Part shown: piece by piece, positions 32,159 to 39,415 of the stretch | Layout: each line of letters opens with the position of its first letter | Numbering within the stretch: the stretch's first letter is position 1 | Assembly: GCF_014646355.1 (NCBI RefSeq) | Contig: NZ_BMNH01000041.1 | Span: 1 to 54,386 of the forward strand | Source: Nonomuraea cavernae | Lineage (GTDB): Bacteria > Actinomycetota > Actinomycetes > Streptosporangiales > Streptosporangiaceae | Length of the DNA: 54,386 nucleotides | Reading direction: 5' to 3' | Made by a program: the position numbers and the translations under genes | The notes under the pieces: model-generated | The model's database searches: none | What the model was told of the DNA's origin: nothing | Seen by the model: the letters and a program-made list of their open reading frames with translations, nothing else

Positions 32159-33337
32159 TCAGCGGGACGGGGTGAGGATGCGCTCGTCCCACTCGATCCG
32201 GTAGTCGTGCATCCAGGCCAGCGCGTTCTTCTCGGCCAGCTTGCGCATGATCGTCGGCAGCACCAGGTCGCGGGCGAACGCGCCGAGAACCCCCGGTGCC
32301 TTGCCGCTCCCGTTGCGCTTGCCCTGGGCGACGATGCGCTCGACCCGCTCCCGGCGCAGCCCCTCGAAGGCGGCGAACGCGCCGGGGAGGCCGGGGACGT
32401 CGCGCAGGCATTTGGCCAGCACCACCGCGTCCTCCATGGCCATGGACGCGCCCTGCCCGGATGATGGCGAGGTCGCGTGCGCGGCGTCGCCGACGATCAC
32501 CATGCGCTCGTTGAACCACGTCGGCACCGTCGGGAAGTCGTAGGTGTTCCAGCCGCTGATGATGTGCTCGGTGGCGCCGATGATGTCGAGCATCGGACCG
32601 ACGTCGTCGCGGAACAGCGACGTCAGCCGGGCCCGCCACTGCGTCGGCGTGATCGCCGCGAGCTCCTCCCGGGTCGGCTCCCTGCGGCTCGGCGGGTTGG
32701 CGAACCACCACACCTCGCCGTCCGGGTGAACGAGATATCCGAAGAAGCACTTCTTGCCGAAGATGAAGTGGTTGGTCCCCGGCTCTCCCGGCACGGTGAC
32801 GCCGCGCGCGAAACCGCCCGTGTTCAGCAGTCCGACGTGCCGGGCGCGCGGCGCGCCGGGATCGATGATCGCGCGGGTGCGTGAGCGCAGCCCGTCGGCG
32901 CCGATGAGCAGATCGCCCTCGGCCGTGCTCCCGTCGGCGAAGACCGCGCGCACACCATCCCGCTCGACCACCGCGTCGTCGAGCCGCTTGCCGTAGTGGA
33001 TGCGCACGCCGCGCCGTACGGCCTCGTCGCGGAGTGCCTGGTAGAGGTCGGCGCGCTTCAGCGTGCGGCCGGGCTGGGTGAAGGTGGCGAGCTCTTTGCC
33101 ACGCCCGTTGAGCATCCGCATGCGCGAGGAGTCCATGCCGAGCCCGCCGACCAACTCGTCCAGGCCGAGGACGCGTAGGGCCGCGAGCCCGTTGGACGCG
33201 AGAGTGAGGAACGCGCCGACGCCATCCGATTTGCGGTCGTACGCCTCGAAGACGTCGCTGTCGATGCCCGCCTGCCGCAGCGCCATGGCCGTGACCGGGC
33301 CCGCGATGCCTCCACCAACGATCAATGCCTTAGTCAT
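32159..33337 (-). CDS. FAD-dependent monooxygenase under PadR control
   Basis: The 392-residue class A flavoprotein monooxygenase has ALIVGGGIAGPVTAMALRQAG (intact GxGxxG), an R in QPGRTLKRADLYQALRDEA, LLIGADGLRSRTRAI and ERMVIVGDAAHATSPSSGQG with GASMAMEDAVVLAK. It resembles TetX/salicylate-hydroxylase-type enzymes that hydroxylate aromatic compounds, including antibiotics. The start at 33337 is followed by MTKALIVGG. It diverges from a PadR-family regulator gene 54 bp away, so its expression is probably induced by a phenolic or drug-like ligand. It is separate from the polyketide cluster by about 14 kb and need not be part of it. Confidence 0.87.
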   Translation of the reverse strand: MTKALIVGGGIAGPVTAMALRQAGIDSDVFEAYDRKSDGVGAFLTLASNGLAALRVLGLDELVGGLGMDSSRMRMLNGRGKELATFTQPGRTLKRADLYQALRDEAVRRGVRIHYGKRLDDAVVERDGVRAVFADGSTAEGDLLIGADGLRSRTRAIIDPGAPRARHVGLLNTGGFARGVTVPGEPGTNHFIFGKKCFFGYLVHPDGEVWWFANPPSRREPTREELAAITPTQWRARLTSLFRDDVGPMLDIIGATEHIISGWNTYDFPTVPTWFNERMVIVGDAAHATSPSSGQGASMAMEDAVVLAKCLRDVPGLPGAFAAFEGLRRERVERIVAQGKRNGSGKAPGVLGAFARDLVLPTIMRKLAEKNALAWMHDYRIEWDERILTPSR

Positions 33338-33391
33338 GCCTTGAATATACATAATATAACTACTTCCTGCTACCCCGATACGATGTTCGGT
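33338..33391. promoter_or_regulatory. divergent PadR-type promoter/operator
   Basis: The 54-base spacer between the FAD monooxygenase and padR-type genes contains an AT-rich island in otherwise GC-rich DNA: GAATATACATAATATAAC at 33343-33360, with ATAT elements around a central ACATA. PadR regulators bind AT-rich dyads in their own divergent promoters. The exact operator and -10 boxes are not certain. Confidence 0.5.
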
Positions 33392-33961
33392 ATGTCGACG
33401 AGGCGGTCCCCTCTGGCCATGGCGCTGCTCACCCTGGTCTGCGAAGAGCCGATGCACGCGTACCGGATGCAGCAGATGATCAAGGAGCGGCACAAGGACG
33501 ACGTGGTCAACGTCGCGCAGCGGAACAGCGTGTACCAGACCATCGACCGCCTGCTTCGGGCCGGGCTCATCGCCGTACGGGAGACGTCGCGCGAGGAGAA
33601 CCGCCCAGAACGGACCGTTTACGAGTCCACGGAGGCGGGCCGGGAAACCCTGCGGGAGTGGATGCGGACCATGCTGTCCGTGCCGGCGCGCGAGTTCCCC
33701 GAGTTCCCCGCCGCGCTCGCCTTCATGCTCGTGCTCCCGCCGGACGAGGTCGAGGCCGCGCTACGCGCCCGCGTCGCCGCCCTTGAGGGGCGGCTCTCCG
33801 CGCTGGACGCGGAGATGCGGGAGGCGGCGGCGTTTCTGGAGCGAGTCTTCATGGTGGAGTCCGAGTACCAGCGGTGCGTGGTCGCGGCCGAGCTGGACTA
33901 TGTGCGCGGACTCGCCGACGACCTGCGCGCCGGTCGGTTGGACTGGGATTTCCGTCTATAG
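33392..33961 (+). CDS. PadR-family transcriptional regulator
   Basis: The 189-residue protein has an N-terminal PadR winged helix (SPLAMALLTLVCEEPMHAYR, then VYQTIDRLLRAGLIAVRET and the wing RTVYESTEAGRETLREWM) and a C-terminal helical dimerisation part with VEAALRARVAALEGRLSALD. PadR proteins usually repress the adjacent gene until a ligand binds, here most likely the divergent FAD monooxygenase. ATG at 33392 or 33383 are both possible; neither has a strong ribosome site. Confidence 0.88.
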   Translation: MSTRRSPLAMALLTLVCEEPMHAYRMQQMIKERHKDDVVNVAQRNSVYQTIDRLLRAGLIAVRETSREENRPERTVYESTEAGRETLREWMRTMLSVPAREFPEFPAALAFMLVLPPDEVEAALRARVAALEGRLSALDAEMREAAAFLERVFMVESEYQRCVVAAELDYVRGLADDLRAGRLDWDFRL

Positions 33962-34027
33962 GAATCAGGGGGGCGACGAGCATGTTTCTCCAGGTCAAGG
34001 GACGGGCTGTTCCTTAGGCCAAGCCCT

Positions 34028-34046
34028 CCGGCCGGTCACTGGCCGG
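34028..34046. terminator. hairpin after the PadR gene
   Basis: CCGGCC (34028-34033) and GGCCGG (34041-34046) flank a 7-base loop, 67 bp after the padR-type stop. No T-tract follows. The 149-bp gap between this regulator and the hydrolase remnant holds nothing else I can name. Confidence 0.35.
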
Positions 34047-34110
34047 CCCAGTGGTCGGGGCATTCGCCTGTGCTGGGGCCGGCTACCCGCACATCGAGAC
34101 GCGCTGGGTC

Positions 34111-35054
34111 TCAGGATTGACCGCAGGTCGCGGGGCAGAACGTGACCTCGGGGTAGCGTGATGATGGCTTGTCCGGGAGGGGCTGCCGCTTGGACTTCAG
34201 GTGCTGGTCGAGGAAGGCCGCCACGTAGGTGCGGGTGAGCTCTGCGCCACGGACCGCGGGCAGCATGCCAGGAGGAGGTTCGAGGCCGATGACGTCTGCC
34301 ACCAGCGGGATGTCGGTGAAGGACTGATGTTCGGCGTTCGACAGCACGAGCCAGCGCTTCCACCCGGTCAGCAGCTTCCAGTCACGGTCCCACGAATGGT
34401 CACGGCCGCCCGGGACATGCTCGTGCGAACCCAGGAACATGAACGGCCGGGAGAGGCGCTCCCGGGGATGCGGGCGTAGGTGGTGCCGTCCATGTCGATC
34501 CCGGCGCGGATGCGCGGGTCCTTGACCACGGCCGGCACGGTGGTGGCCCCGCCGATCGACTGGCCTGCCATCGCGATCCTCTTGCGGTCGATCAGGTCGA
34601 AATGCTGCCACTTGGCGGTCAGCTGGTCGAGGACGAAGGAGACGTCGGCGGCCCGGCCCTGGACCAGCCCGGCGCCGAAGCCCGGGTCGGTGTCGCTGTC
34701 GCTGTCGCAGGCGAGGCATTCGGCGACCCGCCCGTCGGACAGGGTGGTGGCGTGGCTTTCGTAGGTGTGGTCGATGCCGGCCACGACGTACCCTCCGGCT
34801 GGCCAGGTCCTCGGCCGGGGACGTGAGGGTGCTCATCGGCTTGGTGAAGCCGGGGGAGAGGACCGCCAGCGGAAGCTTGCGCCCCGCGGGTTCGGCGTCC
34901 TGGACGGCGTTGGTTCGTGTCCTGCTCAGAGTGTCGTACGGTGTGCTCGCGATCCCCGAGCCCTTAGGAGCAGCTCCGACTCCTTCGGCGTCATGTACGG
35001 CGCCCGCGGCCCGTCGCGCTGCTCGGTCGGATACCACAGGGTGACCTTGAGTTT
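34111..35054 (-). pseudogene. alpha/beta hydrolase (PAF-acetylhydrolase/dienelactone-type), frameshifted
   Basis: Read on the minus strand, one protein is spread over three frames. KLKVTLWYPTEQ and MTPKESELLLRA (about 35054-34950) are in one frame. TPYDTLSRTRTNA, LPLAVLSPGFTKP and PAEDLAS (to about 34810) are in a second. AGIDHTYESHATTLSDGRV and the nucleophile motif MAGQSIGGATT (34790-34470) are in a third. The reading then returns to the second frame for RPFMFLGSHEH and the intact C-terminus (stop at 34111). The second and third shifts are of opposite sign, at CGGAGGG near 34806 and CCCCGGG near 34467. The catalytic serine region survives, but no continuous product can form. Sequencing errors in G/C runs are an alternative explanation. 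Confidence 0.75.
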
Positions 35055-35088
35055 TCCCTGGCTCGGGCGTCGAGGTCCCAAGGGGCCC

Positions 35089-35370
35089 ACCATCACCCGC
35101 CGCCTGGTCGAACGTTTCGCCCGCCGCGACAACGTGCGGCCAACCCTCCACCGCGATCTGTCTCAGCTGACGCCCCGGGAACTGGACGTGCTGCGCCTGC
35201 TCGCCACCGGACTGAGCAACGCCGAACTCGCCGGCCAGCTGACGCTCAGCGTGGCCACGGTGAAGACCCACGTGGCGCGCATCCTGTCCAAGCTCGGTCT
35301 GCGTGACCGTGTCCAAGCAGTGGTGGTCGCCTACGAGACCGGCCTGATCTCTCCTGGCGGCAGCGGCTGA
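35089..35370 (+). pseudogene. LuxR/NarL-type regulator fragment, DNA-binding domain only
   Basis: About 93 residues match the C-terminal third of a NarL-type response regulator: TITRRLVERFARRD, then the LuxR helix-turn-helix LTPRELDVLRLLATGLSNAE and LAGQLTLSVATVKTHVARIL, SKLGLRDRVQAVVVAYETG and a normal C-terminus. The receiver domain that should precede it is missing. Homology stops at the junction with the hydrolase remnant, and the upstream open frame there reads unrelated sequence. No start codon with a ribosome site is evident, so it is probably a truncated relic. Production of a stand-alone DNA-binding domain cannot be excluded. Confidence 0.7.
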
Positions 35371-35430
35371 CCCTGAATCCCCGCTGGACAGCAACCCCCG
35401 ACAGGCCGGGAGACGTTCCCGATCACACGA

Positions 35431-35840
35431 CCGTTGGACGGCGTCGGGGTGCTGGTGGAAGGCCTGGTTGGTGGCTTCGGCGAGTTCGTCGGCGGCGCGG
35501 CAGACCACATCCAGCTGTGGCAGACCAACTTCCCTGGCCTGGCCGACCTGACCGGCACCCGCGTACTTGCCGAACTCGGCAACGACCGCACCCGCTTCGC
35601 CGACGCCCGCGCGCTGAAGACCCATGCCGGCACGGCGCCCATCACCCGAGCCTCGGGCCTTCGTCTCCCTGCGAGCATTCGGTCCTCGGGCCCAATACGA
35701 CCGCCGCCGCAGCGAAGGCGATCGGCACTCCAGCGCGCTACGCAACACCTTCAACCGAATGCTCGGCTGCCTCTATCACTGCCTGCAGGAAGGCAAGGTC
35801 TACGACGAACTCGCAGCGTTCCCGGCATCAAGCTCAAAGT
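35431..35840 (+). mobile_element. IS110-family transposase remnant, rearranged
   Basis: Plus-strand pieces match the C-terminal (Transposase_20) half of IS110-type transposases. FPGLADLTGTRVLAELGNDR, TRFADARALKTHAG and TAPITRASG (35530-35655) are followed, after a frame change and loss of about 35 residues, by GPRAQYDRRR and ALRNTFNRMLGCLYHCL (to about 35830). Just upstream, 35431-35518 encodes the preceding IS110 segment on the opposite strand (AADELAEATNQAFHQHPDA), so that piece has been inverted. The catalytic RuvC-like N-terminal half is absent. No terminal sequences can be defined. It is a dead element. Confidence 0.75.
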
Positions 35841-36354
35841 CGGCGACACCAGACACCGCTGACGTCACCTGATCATCAATCGATACCGGCCTGCTCAGCC
35901 GTACCTCCTCCTCCGCGTATCCCAGCGCCCGGTAGAAGCTCCGGGCGCGGACGTTGGCCGCACCGGTCTCCAGCGTGATGCGCCGCAGACCGCGTTCACG
36001 TGCCCAGGACTCGGCGGCCTTCACCAGAGCACGCCCGATGCCGATGCGCTCCACCTCGGCGCAGACGACGAGCTCGCCGATGTAGGCGTCCACCTGGCCG
36101 GTGAAGTGCCGCTGAGTGGCCAGCGTGACAAAGCCCGCGACACAGCCGTCGCGGACCGCCACGAGCACCCCGTGACCATCGCTGCCATCCCGGTCCAAGG
36201 AACCGGTGACCCAGCCGCGCACGGCGCCGGCAACGGCATCGGCATCCCGCCATGCCGCGACGCCCTCGGTCAGGCGCGGAGCCAGCGCGACGACGGCATC
36301 ACGGTCTTCATCTCGGTACGGCCGGATCACGACAGAGGCCTGCTCACCACTCAT
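35800..36354 (-). CDS. GNAT-family N-acetyltransferase with altered C-terminus
   Basis: The 184-residue protein has a GNAT fold: VVIRPYRDEDRDAVVALAPR at the first strand-helix, GFVTLATQRHFTGQVDAYIG, the acetyl-CoA loop in VERIGIGRALVKAAESWAR, and ITLETGAANVRARSFYRALG (motif B). The domain ends around GYAEEEVRLSRPV. The last 25 or so residues (DQVTSAVSGVADFELDAG and on) are read from the antisense side of the IS110 remnant that overlaps 35800-35840, so the original stop was probably lost when the element arrived. The acetyltransferase domain itself looks intact. Substrate unknown. Confidence 0.82.
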   Translation of the reverse strand: MSGEQASVVIRPYRDEDRDAVVALAPRLTEGVAAWRDADAVAGAVRGWVTGSLDRDGSDGHGVLVAVRDGCVAGFVTLATQRHFTGQVDAYIGELVVCAEVERIGIGRALVKAAESWARERGLRRITLETGAANVRARSFYRALGYAEEEVRLSRPVSIDDQVTSAVSGVADFELDAGNAASSS

Positions 36355-36761
36355 GATCGGCAGTCTGGCACCGAACCCCTCATGAAAAAACAGTCATCGA
36401 CCCACAAGTGACGATTGACACCCTAGGCAGATCGGATGTCTGCGGCACCCGCATTAGGAGTGTGCGGCTTGAACGTCCCTGATATGCAGTCTGAGCTGCA
36501 CGAACGCAATGTGCAGTGCGCATCCTTCGTAAGATCATCCCGCGTATGTCCCCTACCCGTCACTGTCGGCCACCCTGTTATCCGTGGCCTCTGCACCCAG
36601 GTATGCAAGGCCGCGGCCTCGTCAGGAACCACTACAACGACAGCTCACCGAGCGCGGCCGGCGCTCCAACACCATGATGATGGTGATCTTGCTGGGTCGT
36701 GCCACGCGGTGGCGGCTCGTGCCGGTGTTACCGATCCCGAGCAAACACCGTACCTGATGGC
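36355..36761. other. 407-bp gene-free stretch
   Basis: GC content drops here relative to the left half. A plus-strand frame at 36436-36894 is open but has no protein-like pattern or ribosome site and overlaps the 3' end of the T5orf172 gene, so I reject it. A small inverted repeat, CACCAT (36670-36675) and ATGGTG (36680-36685), lies about 80 bp past the T5orf172 stop and could help end that operon. I see nothing else. Confidence 0.5.
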
Positions 36762-37703
36762 TTACGGCTTCTTGAGCTGTCGGAGCCAGTGCTCATCTTT
36801 CTGGGGACTGTCCCCGATGCTTGCCCTGCCTTCTGACGGATCCGGCTGCCGCGGTGCCCATGAACGCGGACAAGGCATTCGCAGAGCAGCCTGAACCACG
36901 CGGGTGACGGCAGGAGGCGGCTGATCGTAGGTCAAGATTTCGAGTAGAAGGGGATGACCGCTGGATTCATCAAACTTTAGATCCCATGCCCGGCTGGTTA
37001 CCTGGCAGTGGTTGTCCATTTCGAAGCAGGCGACCTGGCAGGTCTGACCATGTTCGTGTGAACGGATCCAGAGAAGCCGATCTCCGGGCACCAGCCGCTC
37101 TCGGCCGATGATCGGCATGTTCCTCACACGCCGATCACGATCGATGTACGGGACAGGGTCCGCTTCACCATGGGTGTCGTTGTCGCTGACGCCAGCCACA
37201 TGCCTGGGGTTGATGTCGCCCATGAGCTCAAGGAGATCTCCGTCGCTGTGCGCCTGCCAGACGTCGATGATTTCCGCCTGCGGCACCATGATGCCGGGAT
37301 AGGCGATGACGAAGAGCAGGTCACCTTCTGCCAGTGTCAAGGCAAGGCGATCTCCGTGGCGGACATGCTCAACAGCGTTGTCCCAGCTCCCGATGCTCGC
37401 GACTTCGAGCGCAGCGGCTCGCAAGGTTTCAACCGCGTGGTCGAGCGACACCCGGAAGTACTCCCGGCCTCGGTTCGGCCGGAAGTCCTCCAGTAGCTTG
37501 TGTACCCGCTTCTCTACGGCGAGTGGGTGTGACGTCATTAAGCGGAAGACAACCTCAAACCGGCCAGGGACTCCCGAGGAGCCTTGGTACAGCTCGGCTG
37601 CCCGATCCTCCGAAAGGCGGCCCGTCATGCCGATCTTTACCAAATCCGGCATGAACTCGTTGGTGAGAACGTAGACGAAGCCGACATCGCGATATGTGGT
37701 CAT
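36762..37703 (-). CDS. T5orf172/MUG113 (GIY-YIG superfamily) domain protein
   Basis: The 313-residue protein starts with a T5orf172-type GIY-YIG domain: GFVYVLTNEFMPDLVKIGMT (the Tyr-Val-Leu...Lys-Ile-Gly core), RAAELYQGSSGVPGRFEVVF, HPLAVEKRVHKLLEDFRPNR (conserved Glu) and GREYFRVSLDHAVETLRAAA, all within the first 100 residues. The remaining 200 residues are an unrecognised domain with several His, Asp and Cys (GDRLLWIRSHEHGQTCQVAC). GIY-YIG proteins are often nucleases. The ATG at 37703 follows GGGAGGACCACAGA. It is the last gene of the minus-strand restriction run, 63 bp after the kinase, so a defence effector role is plausible but inferred. Confidence 0.82.
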   Translation of the reverse strand: MTTYRDVGFVYVLTNEFMPDLVKIGMTGRLSEDRAAELYQGSSGVPGRFEVVFRLMTSHPLAVEKRVHKLLEDFRPNRGREYFRVSLDHAVETLRAAALEVASIGSWDNAVEHVRHGDRLALTLAEGDLLFVIAYPGIMVPQAEIIDVWQAHSDGDLLELMGDINPRHVAGVSDNDTHGEADPVPYIDRDRRVRNMPIIGRERLVPGDRLLWIRSHEHGQTCQVACFEMDNHCQVTSRAWDLKFDESSGHPLLLEILTYDQPPPAVTRVVQAALRMPCPRSWAPRQPDPSEGRASIGDSPQKDEHWLRQLKKP

Positions 37704-37766
37704 TCTGTGGTCCTCCCTCATTTTGACGTTCATAGCGCACTTCCCTCTACATGCGCCGAACGTCCG

Positions 37767-39353
37767 TTAGCCTCGATCGAGGAAAGCTCTCATCCGGGTG
37801 ACTTGTTTGTCGAGATTCTTTACCTGCGTGGAGTGCGCGCCGTACGCTTCGACTAGGAGTGAACGCACCTCGTGGAACTCGGCCAGCGCCTGGCCGGTGT
37901 GACCAGCGGCGAAGAGCATCTGGGCGACCACAAATCGCGAATCGCGGATCAGTTCTGGTGCGTCGTCGCCCAATCCATCCGCGTTCTGCACGAAGAAGCG
38001 CAGTTCGGGCAGAGCCTTCTCGTGCTTTCCGACCTCGGCATAGGCGTGGCCAGCTTGGTATGCGCAGTCGAGAACATGAGGGTCGGTCGGGGGTAGGTAC
38101 TTCCGGTAATCTCGTCCGACGACCTCGAACAAAGATCCTGCTCGCGTGTACTCGCCGGCAAAGTGGCAGGCGGCAGCGAGAGCGTGCCGCAGGCGGAGCT
38201 CCAGGAAAGAGTCATGAGCAGCGCGGGCGACGCCGTCCTCAAGAAGCCTGATCGCCTCCGAGGGCCGGTCAATGTCCAAAAGCGCTTTCGCGTTGGCCTT
38301 GAGCTCGTCGGCCTGCTCCTCTGTGATCCTGCCCCTGCTCCCACTCGGTTCCTGTCGCTTAGCTGGGGCGAGAAGCGGTCGCCGGAAGGGGCGGGTCGGG
38401 TCGCGGTTATCGTCGCCGTCAACATGGTCTACTGGCGTGCTTGCCAGTGGCAGGAGCGCCTCGTACACGGCCTCCGCCGAGGGGCGGGCCGACTCCTCCT
38501 TCGCCAGCATGGACGACACGAGGTTGTCGAGTTCCGGCGACACCTCCTTGCGCTGGGTGCGCGCCGACGGCACGGGCGACTGAAGGTGGTGCGCACGCAG
38601 GGGCGTATCGGTCGTGCCGTGATACGGCACATCGCCGGTAAGGAGTTCGAAGAGCAGGCAGCCAAGCGAGTAGATGTCGGATGCGGACGTGACCGCACGA
38701 CCGAGACACTGCTCCGGCGACATATAGGGCGGCGTGCCGACCGTCCGGTCAATCTGGGTCAGACGGGGCAGCGCCCCCGCCCCTCGAAGGATGGCGATGC
38801 CAAAGTCCAGGATCTTCACCAACCCGCCATCGACGAGCATCACATTGGCAGGTTTGAGATCGCGGTGGACAATGTCAAGGCGGTGGACATCAGCCAGGAC
38901 GGCCGAGATCTGTGCCGTGATGGAGGCGGCCCACGGTACGCTCGGCGGTGCAGCGTCATAGTCTGCGTGGTTGAGCAGCGATTCCAGCGTCGAGCCACGC
39001 AGCAACTGCATGACTAGCCACAGCCGAGGACTTCCATCAGGCCACCTGTCTGTACCTGTGTCGTAGACGGCAGGCGTGCCGGGGTGCTCGAGCCGGGCAG
39101 TAGTGCGGATCTCCCGCAGGAACCGCAAGCGGTCACGTTCCAGTGAGTCCAGAATCTCGGCGGCCTCCGGGCTGTCCGGTACTGCAGGAACCGTCCCAGG
39201 GGTACGTAGCAACTTGATCGCGACAGGGCGATCGAAGCGCTCGTCGTAGCCGTGGAAGACCTCGCTCATGCCGCCGCGGCCAAGCGAACCGTCGATGCGG
39301 TAGCGATTCGCCAGTAACGGCTTCTTGCCCGGCTGTCCGGCCTCATCGTCCAC
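37767..39353 (-). CDS. soluble Ser/Thr protein kinase with TPR-like C-terminal half
   Basis: The 528-residue protein has a complete Hanks-type kinase domain: RYRIDGSLGRGGMSEVFHGY (P-loop), VAIKLL (Lys), DIVHRDLKPANVMLVDGG (catalytic loop), VKILDFGIAIL (DFG), GTPPYMSPEQCLGRA (activation segment) and DIYSLGCLLFELLTGDVPYH. The C-terminal half (from about residue 340) is helical with TPR-like repeats (AIRLLEDGVARAAHDSFLEL, CAYQAGHAYAEVGKHEKALP) and no transmembrane helix or PASTA domain, unlike PknB types. The GTG at 39353 follows AGAGGGGTCCAC; ATG at 39395 is possible. It lies 62 bp downstream of hsdR and 63 bp upstream of the T5orf172 gene on the same strand. Confidence 0.88.
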   Translation of the reverse strand: MDDEAGQPGKKPLLANRYRIDGSLGRGGMSEVFHGYDERFDRPVAIKLLRTPGTVPAVPDSPEAAEILDSLERDRLRFLREIRTTARLEHPGTPAVYDTGTDRWPDGSPRLWLVMQLLRGSTLESLLNHADYDAAPPSVPWAASITAQISAVLADVHRLDIVHRDLKPANVMLVDGGLVKILDFGIAILRGAGALPRLTQIDRTVGTPPYMSPEQCLGRAVTSASDIYSLGCLLFELLTGDVPYHGTTDTPLRAHHLQSPVPSARTQRKEVSPELDNLVSSMLAKEESARPSAEAVYEALLPLASTPVDHVDGDDNRDPTRPFRRPLLAPAKRQEPSGSRGRITEEQADELKANAKALLDIDRPSEAIRLLEDGVARAAHDSFLELRLRHALAAACHFAGEYTRAGSLFEVVGRDYRKYLPPTDPHVLDCAYQAGHAYAEVGKHEKALPELRFFVQNADGLGDDAPELIRDSRFVVAQMLFAAGHTGQALAEFHEVRSLLVEAYGAHSTQVKNLDKQVTRMRAFLDRG

Positions 39354-39415
39354 GTGGACCCCTCTGTTCAGAGTCAGACCTTCGTAACCCTCCATCGTCA
39401 ACGGGTGGAGGTCAG

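Noticed and set aside
36436..36894. Plus-strand frame of 152 codons left of the T5orf172 gene
   Set aside because: No ribosome site, Cys/Ser-rich random composition, and overlap with the 3' end of the T5orf172 gene.
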